From Desulfuromonas sp. (GTDB taxonomy: Bacteria > Desulfobacterota > Desulfuromonadia > Desulfuromonadales > BM103): a stretch of DNA of 49,773 bases. The notes beneath the pieces are model-generated. The model made no database searches. It was given only the letters and a program-made list of their open reading frames with translations, and was not told the origin of the DNA. This document shows positions 8,157 to 18,373 of this stretch, piece by piece; the stretch's first letter is position 1; each line of letters starts with the position of its first letter. Made by a program: the position numbers and the translations under genes. Location of the stretch: the NCBI GenBank assembly GCA_012026975.1, contig VEPG01000056.1:67871-117643 (forward strand), written 5' to 3'.

Positions 8157-11100
8157 CTACCACGGCGTAACCGTATTCCACCCCGCCTCGGCGTTCAATT
8201 CGCGGTTGGCGTCGGTGCCGCCCACGTAACGGTGACAGTTCTGCGCGGTCGGCGAGTAGGCCAACTGTCCGGAGGTAAAGGTCCCCGCCGTCCAGTTCTT
8301 AGGGATCCCCTTGTTGTCGTCCCAGGTATTGTGACGCACGTCGAGACAGTTGGTGATCATCAGCCGCGGCAGACGCGAGGCGTGCGGGCTGTGGCACTTC
8401 GAGCACGGGAAGTTGTGGAAGTTGTTCTGGTATGTGGTGTCGTCCATGGTGATGGTCTTCACCGCGCCGAAGGGATAGGTGATCGTCGTCCCGCTGGTCT
8501 GCAGGGAGTCGATGTCGCGCGGCACGATGCCATCGACCCACTGGCGGTTGTTGCGCAGACCGCCGATCCAGGTGCCACTGCGGCCGGTGGTCGTCCCCTG
8601 ATAGCTCATGTGGCCGCGCTGGTAGCTGCTGGTGCCGTCACGCTGGCCGGTTTTGAAGAAGTTGTTGGTGGAATTGCCGGTAAAGCCGGAAACAGCGCCC
8701 TTGTGGCCGGTCCAGGTGAGCCCCTCCAGCTTGGTCTGGGTATGGCACTTGCCGCACAACCCGGAGTGGGTGGCGTAAGTGGTCTCGGTGAAGGTGGCGT
8801 TGTTCTGCTCGATCTGCCAGCCGCCGAGGCCGTTGGCCGCCTGGGTGGCAATGCCGCGCGGCACCGCGCCGCGATTGGAGGACATGGTCTGCGTGCTGAG
8901 CGGTGCGCCGTCCTCCTTGAAGGGGTTGGAGACCCAGGTGCCGCGCAGGTAGGGGGCGGCCGTCGGCGTGTAGCCGTTATTGCCGAGCTTGTGCACATCA
9001 TGACAGGAGGTGCAGCCGATGGTCGACACGTCGGTGGCGGCGATGGCGGTATCGAGGGCCGGGTCGGCGGTCATGACCGACTGGGCCTGATGGATCGAGG
9101 CGATGGCGCCATTCTTGTAGGCGAAGTTGGCGCTCGTCCAGGTAGCGCCGATCCAGTTGCGCTGGCTCAGGGTGCCCGTCTGGTAGGCTCCCTGGGTGTT
9201 GCCGAACTCCTTCACCAGCGGCGAGATAGTCGCCATGTTGTTCCCCCAGTGACAGTTCCAGCAGACCTCGGCCTCGGAGGTCTCGGTGCCAGCCAGCTTC
9301 TTGAAGTAGATCTTGGCGTCGGCGGTGTAATCGGTCCCCATGCTGCGGGCGTCCCAGCCGGTGCTGACGGTATTGGTGGTGCGGGTGGCGTGGCTGGCGA
9401 AGTGACAGACTTCGCAGTTGCCGGAAGTGGCGTTGTAGGTCGTCCCTGCCCCGTCGGGATCGGTGTGCGAGCTGGTGGCGCTCACCTTGCTGGCACCACT
9501 GCCGGTGCCGTTGTGGCAGCCGGTACAGGAGAGGCCAGGGCCGGCGACCGGGTTAACCGTCCACCCCGAGTCCTCAAGGTTGTGGCCGGTGTTGTTCGTT
9601 CCGGAATGGCAGGCGCCGGTGCAGTTCCAGCTCGTCTCGGTATAGCTGACGGTGCTGTTCATGTCGATCTTGTCGTTGCCGTGGTTGCCGGTCCCCCAGA
9701 CGTCGTTGTACGGACTGTCGGGATAGATGTGGCAGGTATTGCAGGCGTTGGTGCTGGAGTGATTGGCCATCACCTCGGCCGAGGCATCGCCGTCCCAGTT
9801 GCGCAGGTGCGAAGTGCTGCCGTCGCCGATGGCGTTGTCGCCGCCGAAGGTCCAGGCGGTGCCGGCCACCCCGCCGTGGCAGTTGGCGCAGCCGGCGGTG
9901 CCGCCATCGTCGGCGGTGTTGCTCCACTTGCGCGCCCAGGTGCCGGCATCGCCGCCACCGTCGTGGCAGCCGATGGCACCGGCGAGGCCGCCGCTGCAGG
10001 TGCCGGCGTTGGCCGCGCCGTCGGTGTAGAGACCGGTCAGCCCCCGGTCGGTGTTGGCGGTGCTATCAGCGATGAAGGTGCCGTTGAGATGGGACGAGGT
10101 GGTGGTGAAGGCCGGCATGCCGTGGCAAGCGGCGCAGCCGGAGGCCGGCTTGAGGGTGTCGTCGTGACGCTTACCGGTTTCCATGCTGCCGGCGGTGGTG
10201 TTGTGCAGGCCGCTGGTCGGGTTGGAGCCGGTGCCGCCGACGGTGTGGCAGAGCAGGCAGGTGGTGGTGCCGGTCCCGTACCAGCCGTGGTTGGCGTCGA
10301 TGACGTTGGTCGCCTTGCTGTTGTGGCAGTCGACGTTGGAGCAGAGGTCGCTCGCCTTGGTGTAGGAGGCCAGGGTGCCGCCGTCAGCCACGTTCCACAG
10401 CGTCTTGTTGTAGCCTGTGGGGAAGACTTCGACGGTGCCGTTGCGGTGCGTGGCGTCCTGGGCCGATGCCCGGTGACAGTAGTCGCAGAGCGCCTTCTGC
10501 TTGACGTCGGAGGTGCCGTTGGCGTTGTCGGTGAGCAGCAGGGCGATCGTCTCGCCGTAGCGCTTGGCCGCCAGGTCTTCCATGTGCTTCAGGTGCTTGT
10601 TCTGCGCCGGGCTGTTCTCGGCGTTGGTGTTGGAGCCGTCCGGCCAGTAGTTGGCCTTGCTGGTGCCGATGGTACCGCCGCCGTGGCAGCCGGTACAGGA
10701 GCCGACCGGGTCGTAGGTTCCGGAGACCGCCTCCTTGGTGAAGACCGACTGCTTGAAGGTGTGCGTACCGTTGACGGTGTAGGCGCCGTCATTGCTGTGG
10801 CAGGCGGCACAGTAGGCCAGGCCGCCGGTCTCGGTGACGTTGGTCGCGCCGCCGTCGTTCATGGTGATCAGGTGCGTCGCGGTGTTGTGTTTGAGGGTCA
10901 CGCTCGGATAGGAATGGCAGTCCTCGCAGCCGTTGGTGGTGCCGCCGCGGCTGTTGTGCGACTGGCCGCGGGTCGAGGTGGTGGTACCGAAGGTGGAGCC
11001 GTGGCTGGTGCCGGTCCGCCAGTTGCCGAACTGGCCGTGGCAGACGTTGCAGCGGACATCGCCGACAGTGGTCACCGTCGAGTTCGCGGCTGTCGACCAG

Positions 11101-12647
11101 AGTCGACCCCAGACACCGCCGTCGCTGTGGCAGCCGGACGCCACCGACAGACCGGTGCCGGAGCAGGTGCCGCCGTTGGCCGCACCGTCGGTCCAGGTCA
11201 TGTTGGTGCGGGTGAGGAAACGATCGGTATTGGCCGCGCCATCGGCAACGAAGGTGCCGTCGGTATGGGTCGCCGGCTTGGTGACGTGGCAGCCCTGGCA
11301 GCCGCCGGTGAGGGTGGCGTCGTGCTTCCGCACCCCGGCCGCGGTGATGTTGTGCAGACCGGTCTGCGGGTCGGCGACGTTGGCGCCGCCGACGGTGTGG
11401 CAGCTGGTGCAGGCGATCGGCGTGGCAGTATTCCAGGCCGGCGTGACCTTGCCGTTGTGGCAGCCGAGATCCGGCGCGGTGCCGCAGGTGATCGCCGGCG
11501 AGACGCCGCTCGGACTCATGACCGGGTCAACCACCACGACGCCGTCGTTGACAGGCGTGTGGGTGATCGTATTGTTGGGATGGCATTCGACGCAATAGAC
11601 GCCGGCGGTGTCGGTGGCTCCCCACCCCTTGGCGGCATAGTGCTCCGGATGAGCGTTGGTGGCCGGCGGCGCACCGTGGCAGCCGTTGCAGGCCAGGCCG
11701 GTGGCGCTCCCCCACTTCGGTGTGGTGCTGCCAACGCCGCCGTGACAGGAGACGTTGGAACAGGTGCCGAGGGCCGTGCCGGTCAGGTCGTTGGCCTGCA
11801 GGAAGCCGGCCGAACCCTTGCTGTAGGTGCCCCCCTGGATATTGGCGAGCAGGTCGATGCGCCCCTCGGTGCCGTTGACCCCGGCGCCGCCGCGATGGTT
11901 GAGCACCGCATTGTTCGGGTGGCAGGTGGTGCAGGCATAGACCGAGTGGGCGCTGTGCGAGCCGACCACGGCGCCGGTGGCGCTGGTCCGGCTGGCCGCT
12001 TCCAGCGGCGGCTGCAGATGACAGCCATCGCAGGAATTGATGGTGTTGTTGCCGGCCGGCGGGGTGTAGTCGACCACGGCCCAGACCTCGGCCACCTGGA
12101 TCGTTTCGCCGGCACCGAGGGTGGTGCTGGCGACATCGACCTCAAGGCTGTCGACCGTGGCGGGCGTGAACACCGTGGCCGGGGTGTACGAATAGTTGGT
12201 CATCGCCACGCGCGACACTGTGACCGGTGTTCCGGTAAGCGCGTTGTCCGGCCCGAAATCCAGTTTCTCACCGCCACCGCCGCCACCCGACACCAGCGCA
12301 CGGACGTAGATCGTCACGCTGTTGATCGTCGCCCCGGCGTAGGCCGCGTTGTTGGCCAGCGGCACCTGGAAGGTACTCAGGGAGTTGGTGATGGTGGCCA
12401 TGGTGCCGTCCGCCTGGTCGCTGAGGTTGGCTGCCGTGACCCCCGTCCAGGTGCCGGCCGAGGTGACACCGCTCGGGCGCAGGGTAACCACATCGGCCAG
12501 CGCCGGGGCGGCCAGGAACAGGAGCAGCAGCACTGCCGGCGCCAGCCGGTGCCAATGCTTGCGGACAGACTTCAGCGCGACTTGACTCATCATTGACGTC
12601 CTCGTCAGATCATTCCGGTTCATCTTCATCATGCCGTCACTTTTCAT
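8157..12647 (-). CDS. Exported multiheme c-type cytochrome with non-canonical heme spacings
   Basis: The protein has 1,496 residues and is the last gene of the riboswitch-led operon, starting 9 bases after the previous stop. ATG 12647 has a GGGGGC-type site; ATG 12593, behind GAGGACGTCA, would give a more ordinary signal peptide and is a real alternative. The signal peptide cleaves near AAPALA. Residues about 52-205 are a beta-sandwich domain. Then come about 21 CXXCH motifs, two CX4CH (CSNVSCH, CSNVDCH), one CX3CH (CTGACH) and three wide candidates: CX7CH (11457-11486), CX10CH (11127-11165) and CX9CH (9963-9998). The last ~430 residues match the C-terminus of the cytochrome ending at 29396, including YLRG.W..NP..EDGAP, CSKCH.PHASRLP, LMITNCLD, QNCHR and GWN.VTPW. 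By family it is a periplasmic or extracellular electron carrier. Confidence 0.93.
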   Translation of the reverse strand: MKSDGMMKMNRNDLTRTSMMSQVALKSVRKHWHRLAPAVLLLLFLAAPALADVVTLRPSGVTSAGTWTGVTAANLSDQADGTMATITNSLSTFQVPLANNAAYAGATINSVTIYVRALVSGGGGGGEKLDFGPDNALTGTPVTVSRVAMTNYSYTPATVFTPATVDSLEVDVASTTLGAGETIQVAEVWAVVDYTPPAGNNTINSCDGCHLQPPLEAASRTSATGAVVGSHSAHSVYACTTCHPNNAVLNHRGGAGVNGTEGRIDLLANIQGGTYSKGSAGFLQANDLTGTALGTCSNVSCHGGVGSTTPKWGSATGLACNGCHGAPPATNAHPEHYAAKGWGATDTAGVYCVECHPNNTITHTPVNDGVVVVDPVMSPSGVSPAITCGTAPDLGCHNGKVTPAWNTATPIACTSCHTVGGANVADPQTGLHNITAAGVRKHDATLTGGCQGCHVTKPATHTDGTFVADGAANTDRFLTRTNMTWTDGAANGGTCSGTGLSVASGCHSDGGVWGRLWSTAANSTVTTVGDVRCNVCHGQFGNWRTGTSHGSTFGTTTSTRGQSHNSRGGTTNGCEDCHSYPSVTLKHNTATHLITMNDGGATNVTETGGLAYCAACHSNDGAYTVNGTHTFKQSVFTKEAVSGTYDPVGSCTGCHGGGTIGTSKANYWPDGSNTNAENSPAQNKHLKHMEDLAAKRYGETIALLLTDNANGTSDVKQKALCDYCHRASAQDATHRNGTVEVFPTGYNKTLWNVADGGTLASYTKASDLCSNVDCHNSKATNVIDANHGWYGTGTTTCLLCHTVGGTGSNPTSGLHNTTAGSMETGKRHDDTLKPASGCAACHGMPAFTTTSSHLNGTFIADSTANTDRGLTGLYTDGAANAGTCSGGLAGAIGCHDGGGDAGTWARKWSNTADDGGTAGCANCHGGVAGTAWTFGGDNAIGDGSTSHLRNWDGDASAEVMANHSSTNACNTCHIYPDSPYNDVWGTGNHGNDKIDMNSTVSYTETSWNCTGACHSGTNNTGHNLEDSGWTVNPVAGPGLSCTGCHNGTGSGASKVSATSSHTDPDGAGTTYNATSGNCEVCHFASHATRTTNTVSTGWDARSMGTDYTADAKIYFKKLAGTETSEAEVCWNCHWGNNMATISPLVKEFGNTQGAYQTGTLSQRNWIGATWTSANFAYKNGAIASIHQAQSVMTADPALDTAIAATDVSTIGCTSCHDVHKLGNNGYTPTAAPYLRGTWVSNPFKEDGAPLSTQTMSSNRGAVPRGIATQAANGLGGWQIEQNNATFTETTYATHSGLCGKCHTQTKLEGLTWTGHKGAVSGFTGNSTNNFFKTGQRDGTSSYQRGHMSYQGTTTGRSGTWIGGLRNNRQWVDGIVPRDIDSLQTSGTTITYPFGAVKTITMDDTTYQNNFHNFPCSKCHSPHASRLPRLMITNCLDVRHNTWDDNKGIPKNWTAGTFTSGQLAYSPTAQNCHRYVGGTDANRELNAEAGWNTVTPW
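9963..9998 (-). other. Candidate CX9CH heme site
   Basis: Twelve codons read CSGGLAGAIGCH, followed by DGGGDAGTWARKW. A paralogous stretch at 11127-11165 has ten intervening residues. The flanks (TDGAAN.GTC before, GCH..GG after) are conserved while the spacing changes, which fits a heme attachment motif. Confidence 0.45.
11127..11165 (-). other. Candidate CX10CH heme site
   Basis: Thirteen codons read CSGTGLSVASGCH, followed by SDGGVWGRLW. It is the partner of the CX9CH site in the same protein. Confidence 0.45.
11457..11486 (-). other. Candidate CX7CH heme site
   Basis: Ten codons read CGTAPDLGCH, followed by NGKVTPAW. It stands where the alternating pattern expects a CX4CH: the next motif, CTSCH, follows after the usual short tryptophan-containing spacer. 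Confidence 0.5.
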
Positions 12648-12656
12648 GGCCGCCCC

Positions 12657-15600
12657 CTATTCCCACCACGGAGAGGCCTGGAAGTGGCAGTTGAGATTCG
12701 AGCAGGTCTTCGGATCGACGCTCGACGGCTGCCCCTGGGTCCCATTGTAGACCGGCGCGCTGCTGCCCAACTGGAAGGTCGACGCGCCGTAGAAGTTGAT
12801 ATTGCGCGTGCCGCCGCCCATTTCATGGCTGGCTGCCGCCATGTCGTGGCAGACGCCGCAGACCTTGGTGGTGTTGACGTCGCCGAAGCTGTCGGCGTTC
12901 GGATCGAGGGTGACCCCCGCCTTGGCCGCCAGGTGATTGACGTGCTTGAGGTGCGCGCCCTTCCCTTCGGCGGACTGGTAGCTTTTGCCGTCGGTGGGCG
13001 TCGGCGGGTAGCCGTGGCAGCTGTCGCAGGCGCCGCCGGCCGGTTTGAAGCCGGCATTGTGCTTGTGGCAGGTCACGCAGTCCTGCTTGTTGTAATGGGT
13101 TGCCGTCACCGCCATGTTGTAGGCGTGCTTGTTGACGCCGTTGGCCTTGGTGGCGTCGTAGGTATGGCAGATTTCGCAGATGCGGTTGGAGGTGGCATGA
13201 GTTGCCGAGTCATCACCGAACTGCGAAGTCACGTCACGCACATCCTGGAAAACCACCGCTCCGCCGGCTCCCGGGAAGTTCCCCTTGCTGGTATCGGGGG
13301 CGCTGGGCAGCGTGGCGACGATGCGCTTGACGTTGGTGGTCACCTGGGCATGGCAGGTCCCGCAGGTGAACTCGCCGTACTTACCGCCGGCAACGCCCCA
13401 GCCGCCCTGAGCGGTGTGCTTGCTGGAACCGGTCGAGTACGAGTTGTGGATCAGCGGACTGAACGACTTGAGCGTGGTGACCGGCGCCGTGGTCCTGGCC
13501 GCGTGGCTGGCGCTGCTGACCTGCACCGTGCTGGTCAGGGCATTGCCGTCGACGCCGCTGCCGCTGCCCTTGACCGTCAGCGTCACGGTGCTGCTGGTGG
13601 CGCCGGAAGCGACATTGGCGGTTGCTGCCGACAGGGTCGACGGCAGGGTGAACGCGGTGGTGTTCCCGGTTTCACTGCTGATCGCCAGGTTGAAGGTCGT
13701 GGCCGCGCAATCGACGTCGTTGTTGACGATGGTCAGGCTGTAGACCGCCGTGCCGTCGAGCGGGATGGTCTTGTTGACGCCGGCGGAGAAGCCCGGCGCG
13801 TTGCGTACGCACGGCCGGTTAAGCGTCGTGGCCACGGCGTTGGAATTGGCGCTCTTCGGGATGGTGCCGTTGACCGCCGTGTAGAAGTAGCTGTTGTTGA
13901 CGCTGAAGTTGGCCGCCCCCGCCAGGGAGGTCACGGTCAGCGCCGTGGCGTTGCTGGCCCCGCCCGGGTTGACGGTGAGGGGGTCGGCGATGAAGACCGA
14001 CGGCACGGCGAAGGACAGGGCGTTGTCGTCGACCGCTACCAGGTCGAAGGCGGTGGCGCCGCAGGCCAGGGCGTTGTTGTTGGTCACCTGCACCGTGTAG
14101 GTGGCGTTGCCGCCGTCGGTGGTGATGCTCTTGTTGGCGGTGGTGATGGCAACGTCGGGCGGCACGTCGCAGGGGACGACGATGACCGTGGTCGCTACGC
14201 CGGAGTTGGCGCTCTGCGCATGGTTGGCGTCGCTGGCGGTGTAGAAGTAGGTGTCGTTGCTGGCGCCGTTGAGCGCCCCCAGCTTGGCCTTCACGGTAAG
14301 GGTACGGGTGCCGTTCGCTCCCGGCGCCAGGGCAATGGTGCCGGCATTGAACACCGAGGGATCGAAGGAGACGGCGTTGCTGTCCACGGCCGTCAGGTTG
14401 AAGGTGGTATTGCCGCAGCCGCCGACGTCGTTGTTGGTGATGGAGATCGTGTAGGACACGGCGTCCCCGTCGACGACGGCGTTCTTGTTCGGGGTGAGGA
14501 TCGCCACCGACGGGGCATTGTAAACGCAGGCCTCCGCCTGGGTGGTAAACGAGAAGTTGTAGGGTGCCGGGCTCAACGAGTTGCCGGCCGGATCCTTGAC
14601 GGCGGCGCTGACGCTGACCGTGTAGGCCGTCAGGTACGCCTGGCCACCGGTGGTGAAGACCGCCTGGCTGCCGCCGGTGGCGATACAGGAGGTGCCATCA
14701 AAGGTCCAGGTCGGGCTGTTCGAGGCAATGTTGGTCGCATTCACCGTGCCGCAGTCGACCGGCTCGCTGAAGTTGATGGTGACGCTGCTGTTGAGGGCCA
14801 CGCCGGTGGCGCTGTTGGCCGGCACCGTCGACGACACCGAGGGGGCCACGGTATCGACCAGCACCGTCATCGGTGATCCGTAGACGTTGGAAACGTTGCC
14901 GAGGGCGTCCTTGGCCCAGGGGTAGAGGGTCTTGGTGCCATTGCCGACCGTGGTGTAGCCGGCCGGGGCGCTGGCGGTCCAGCCGGCCGCACCGGCCGCA
15001 GGCGGCGTGGCGCTCTCGGTGACCAGATAGCCGGTCACGCCGAGCGCATCCGTGGCCAGGAACTGGGTGATCGGGATCGTCAGGCTGGTCGAGGCGGCCG
15101 GGGTAGTGAACGAGGTCACCACCGGCTTGGTGGCGTCGACCTGCACCGCCGCGGAGAGACTGGTCGAAACGTTGCCGGCCGCGTCCCTGGCCCAGGCGTA
15201 CAGGGTCTTGGGCCCGTCGCTGGCGACAACAAAGTTCGCCGGGGCGCTGGCCGTCCAGCCGGCATCTCCCGCCAGCGGCGCGGTGGCCGACTCGGTGATC
15301 TTGTAGCCAGTCACGCCGATGGCATCGGTCGCCGTGAAGGTGGTGACCGGGATTGTCCAACTGGTCGAGGTGGCCGGGACGGTGAAGGCCGTCACCACCG
15401 GCGCGGTCACGTCGGCGACGCTGAGGGTGGTGGTCACCGCGCCCGAGTTGGCGCTCTGCGCGTGATTGGCGTCGGTCGCGGTGTAGAAGTAGCTGCTGTT
15501 GGTGACGCCGTTGCTCTGGCCGGCCTTGACGTTGACGTTCAGCGTGGTCGAGCCGGTGATCCCCGGGCTGACGCTTAAGGGGTCGCTCGCAAAGGTCGAG

Positions 15601-18368
15601 GCGTTGTAGTTGGTGGCGTTGCTGTCGACTGCCACCAAATCGAAGGCGGTCAGGCCGCAGGCCACCGTGTCGTTGTTGGTGACGTTCAGCGTGTAGGCCG
15701 CCGAGCCGCCGTCGGTGATGATCGTCTGGTTCGGGGTGACGATCGAGACCGTCGGGATGCTGCGCGTGCAGGTGCCGCAGCCGGCGTCGTTGCGCTGGAT
15801 CGGCCGGTGCAGGCTGAGGGTGTTGTTGACGCTCCCCTGGAAGTAGACATAGCCCCAGTCGCCGTTGGCCATCCCGGCGCCGACGAAGTTCGCCGGGAAG
15901 TTGAAGCGGAAGGTCGTGCCGGTCTGGGTGATGGTGTTGCTGGTGACGGCCTGGGTACCGTAGTTGCTGTCGATCTCCGCGGTGGCGATGCCGGTCTCGG
16001 CCACCGGCACCTTGACCTCGGCGTAGACCGTGGCGCCGTTGGCGAAGACGTCGGTCGGCGTGGTGTAGGCGGCGTCGGCGAAGAAGTTCATCTGGATCGC
16101 CGCATTGGCCAGCACCAGCGAGGCGGTCGGCGACGGGTTGCCGTCACCGCCGTCGGTGATCTGCACCATGTAGGTATCGGCGCTCTGGCCGGTGGTGTCC
16201 CAGTCGTAGGTGTAGACCCACTGGGTCCCCTGCTGGATCTCCAGCATGGCAACGCCGTTGACCACCGCGGTGAGGTTGGCGGTGGCGATGGTCAGCAAGC
16301 CGCCCCCGTTGAAGCGGGTGCTGGTGCGGAATTCGACGTGGACCTTCTCGCCGACGTTGTAGCGCATGGTCGGCGTACGCGTCAGGTTGATCAGGGTGGC
16401 GACCGCCGGGGAGGTCACCGCGCCGTGGCCGCCGCCGGCCGCCGAGGTGACGCTGGTATTGTTGACCGCGCCGTTGGTCGGGCTGCCGGTGGCCGTCACC
16501 GTCAGGGTGGTGGTGTTGCTCGCCCCCGGGGCCACCACCAGCGAGGCGGTGCCGAGGACCGAGGCTTGGAACGAGGTGGCATTGCTGTCGGTCTTCGCCA
16601 GGCTGAAGGTCGAGCTGCTGCAGTCGAGCGAATCGTTGTTGGTCACCTGCAGGGTGTAAACCACCGATCCGCCGGCACTGGTGATCTGCTTGTTGGCCTC
16701 GAGGATGGTCAGCGTCGGGTTGGCCGGGGTGCAGACCGCGGCGGGGGTGCCGCTGCCGGTGACGCCGGCGGAGACATTGTTGACGTTGTCGTAGGCGCAG
16801 ACCCGGTAGCTGTACTGGGTGCCGTTGGTCAGCGGCGAATGGGTGTAGGTCAGCGCCGTGCCGGTATAGAGCGAGGTGCCGGTCGCGCAGGTTGGCGGCG
16901 TAGCGCCGGTCAAAAAGCGCACATCGTAGGTATTGGCGGTGCGCAGGCCGCTGCCGCTGTCGGTGGCAAGCGTCCAGGTGAGGGCGTTCTGGCCGTTGCT
17001 CGGCACCACGGTCAGGGTGCCGTCGACCGGCACGGCCTTGTCGATCTGCACCGTGGCGCTCTGCGCCGCCCCGATATTGCCGACGTTGTCGGTGCTGCGG
17101 AAGCGCACGTACTGGGTGCCGGCCGTGCCGGCTCCTTGCGTGACATTGACTGTCGTGCCGCTGGTCGCCGGGGTGCAGCTGTTGGTGGTGTCGACACAGT
17201 ACTGGGTGCCGGCCACACCGCTGCCGGTGCCGTCGGCCGGGGTCAGGGTCACGATCACGTCGCTCGTCTGCCAGCCGGCCGGGGCGTTGCTGGTCGTGGT
17301 CGGCGCGGCGGCATCGACGGTACGGGCGATCGACGTCGCCGTCGTGGTGCCGCCACCCGAAGTCGCCCGCATGTTGATGGTCAGGGCGGAGCCATTGGTC
17401 TGGCCTGTGACGTTGGCGGTGCAGGTGTAGGGACCGGTGCCGGAGACCGTGCCGGCGACCCAGCTGAGGCCGTTGACGGTGTACGCGCAGCTCGACACGG
17501 CGCTTTCGGCATCAGTAAAAGCTGCGGTGACGGTAAACGCTGCCGGCACGAACGTCCCGGACTGGGGCGAGACGCTGACGGCACCGGCGGTTGGTGGCGT
17601 GGCGTCGCCGCCCCCGGAAACGGTGATGGTAAGGATCTGGCTGACCGTGGCCTTGGTGCCGCCGACGTTGTGTCCGACCCCCATGACCGTGATGTAATAG
17701 GTGCCGTTGGCGGCACCCGCCGGCACTGTCACGCGGGCGTCCGTCCCCATGTTGTTGGCGACGCCGTCCCTGTCGCTGGCACTGGCGTTGTCAAAAGCCG
17801 CATTGCGTGTGCCGGAGTCCCAGGCACTGGTATCGTAGTTGATCGTATAACCATCGGGACTGTTGGGAAACTCGCCGGCGGTCGTGTACTTGTTGGCCGT
17901 CGCCCAGCCGGCGGTCACGCCGTCGGCGATGTTCCAGTTGGTGTTCCAGCCGGTGATCGCCGGGGCATTGGCAGTGCCGGCCGCCAACGTCCAGCCGGTC
18001 GGCAGGGAAATCTGCACGCCGACGGCGGTTGCCGGTGACCCGGCAATATTGGTGAAGCGCCAGTCGATCTCGAAAGTCTGCCCGGCCGTCACGGCGGCGG
18101 TGGTCCCGACGACGCCGTTGATTGCCGAGGAGATCGTCGCCGTCGGCTCGGTGTTGACATGGCAGCCGCTCGCCGAGCAGGAGCCGTATTTGGTCGGCCA
18201 GGCGTGGGCCGCCTGGGGGGCCAGAACCAGCGCGGCCAGCATCAGAACGGCACCGGCGCTCAACTGCCGCAATCTCTTCATCGCTGTCGTTTGCACCCTC
18301 ATCTGGTCATCCCTCGCCGTCGTCTGCTTCAGTACCCGCATGGTCATCGTACAGTTCGTGAACGTCAT
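12657..18368 (-). CDS. Exported beta-sandwich repeat protein with N-terminal CX4CH and C-terminal hexaheme block
   Basis: The protein has about 1,903 residues. The frame stays open upstream to 18866, but that part overlaps the previous gene and is not coding-like. ATG 18368 has AGGTGA 5 bases before it, overlapping the upstream stop; ATG 18302 is an alternative. A signal peptide ends near APQAAHA. Residues about 62-69 hold CSASGCH, followed by a ~210-residue domain shared with the two preceding operon genes. The middle is Ig-like, FnIII-like and bacterial Ig-type repeats, with at least five copies of the TNND domain. Residues about 1,668-1,893 carry CGTCH, CEICH, CVTCH, CDSCH, CGVCH and CSNLNCH, the first four being the tetraheme block common to the cluster. 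It looks like a surface scaffold joined to a small electron-transfer head; that role is inferred. Four bases separate it from the downstream gene's ATG region, within one operon. Confidence 0.88.
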   Translation of the reverse strand: MTFTNCTMTMRVLKQTTARDDQMRVQTTAMKRLRQLSAGAVLMLAALVLAPQAAHAWPTKYGSCSASGCHVNTEPTATISSAINGVVGTTAAVTAGQTFEIDWRFTNIAGSPATAVGVQISLPTGWTLAAGTANAPAITGWNTNWNIADGVTAGWATANKYTTAGEFPNSPDGYTINYDTSAWDSGTRNAAFDNASASDRDGVANNMGTDARVTVPAGAANGTYYITVMGVGHNVGGTKATVSQILTITVSGGGDATPPTAGAVSVSPQSGTFVPAAFTVTAAFTDAESAVSSCAYTVNGLSWVAGTVSGTGPYTCTANVTGQTNGSALTINMRATSGGGTTTATSIARTVDAAAPTTTSNAPAGWQTSDVIVTLTPADGTGSGVAGTQYCVDTTNSCTPATSGTTVNVTQGAGTAGTQYVRFRSTDNVGNIGAAQSATVQIDKAVPVDGTLTVVPSNGQNALTWTLATDSGSGLRTANTYDVRFLTGATPPTCATGTSLYTGTALTYTHSPLTNGTQYSYRVCAYDNVNNVSAGVTGSGTPAAVCTPANPTLTILEANKQITSAGGSVVYTLQVTNNDSLDCSSSTFSLAKTDSNATSFQASVLGTASLVVAPGASNTTTLTVTATGSPTNGAVNNTSVTSAAGGGHGAVTSPAVATLINLTRTPTMRYNVGEKVHVEFRTSTRFNGGGLLTIATANLTAVVNGVAMLEIQQGTQWVYTYDWDTTGQSADTYMVQITDGGDGNPSPTASLVLANAAIQMNFFADAAYTTPTDVFANGATVYAEVKVPVAETGIATAEIDSNYGTQAVTSNTITQTGTTFRFNFPANFVGAGMANGDWGYVYFQGSVNNTLSLHRPIQRNDAGCGTCTRSIPTVSIVTPNQTIITDGGSAAYTLNVTNNDTVACGLTAFDLVAVDSNATNYNASTFASDPLSVSPGITGSTTLNVNVKAGQSNGVTNSSYFYTATDANHAQSANSGAVTTTLSVADVTAPVVTAFTVPATSTSWTIPVTTFTATDAIGVTGYKITESATAPLAGDAGWTASAPANFVVASDGPKTLYAWARDAAGNVSTSLSAAVQVDATKPVVTSFTTPAASTSLTIPITQFLATDALGVTGYLVTESATPPAAGAAGWTASAPAGYTTVGNGTKTLYPWAKDALGNVSNVYGSPMTVLVDTVAPSVSSTVPANSATGVALNSSVTINFSEPVDCGTVNATNIASNSPTWTFDGTSCIATGGSQAVFTTGGQAYLTAYTVSVSAAVKDPAGNSLSPAPYNFSFTTQAEACVYNAPSVAILTPNKNAVVDGDAVSYTISITNNDVGGCGNTTFNLTAVDSNAVSFDPSVFNAGTIALAPGANGTRTLTVKAKLGALNGASNDTYFYTASDANHAQSANSGVATTVIVVPCDVPPDVAITTANKSITTDGGNATYTVQVTNNNALACGATAFDLVAVDDNALSFAVPSVFIADPLTVNPGGASNATALTVTSLAGAANFSVNNSYFYTAVNGTIPKSANSNAVATTLNRPCVRNAPGFSAGVNKTIPLDGTAVYSLTIVNNDVDCAATTFNLAISSETGNTTAFTLPSTLSAATANVASGATSSTVTLTVKGSGSGVDGNALTSTVQVSSASHAARTTAPVTTLKSFSPLIHNSYSTGSSKHTAQGGWGVAGGKYGEFTCGTCHAQVTTNVKRIVATLPSAPDTSKGNFPGAGGAVVFQDVRDVTSQFGDDSATHATSNRICEICHTYDATKANGVNKHAYNMAVTATHYNKQDCVTCHKHNAGFKPAGGACDSCHGYPPTPTDGKSYQSAEGKGAHLKHVNHLAAKAGVTLDPNADSFGDVNTTKVCGVCHDMAAASHEMGGGTRNINFYGASTFQLGSSAPVYNGTQGQPSSVDPKTCSNLNCHFQASPWWE

Positions 18369-18373
18369 GGCCG

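Noticed and set aside
8100-12596. 1,498-codon plus-strand open frame opposite the ~27-motif cytochrome
   Set aside because: Same antisense effect. It starts inside the terminator hairpin, has no ribosome-binding site and no recognisable domain.
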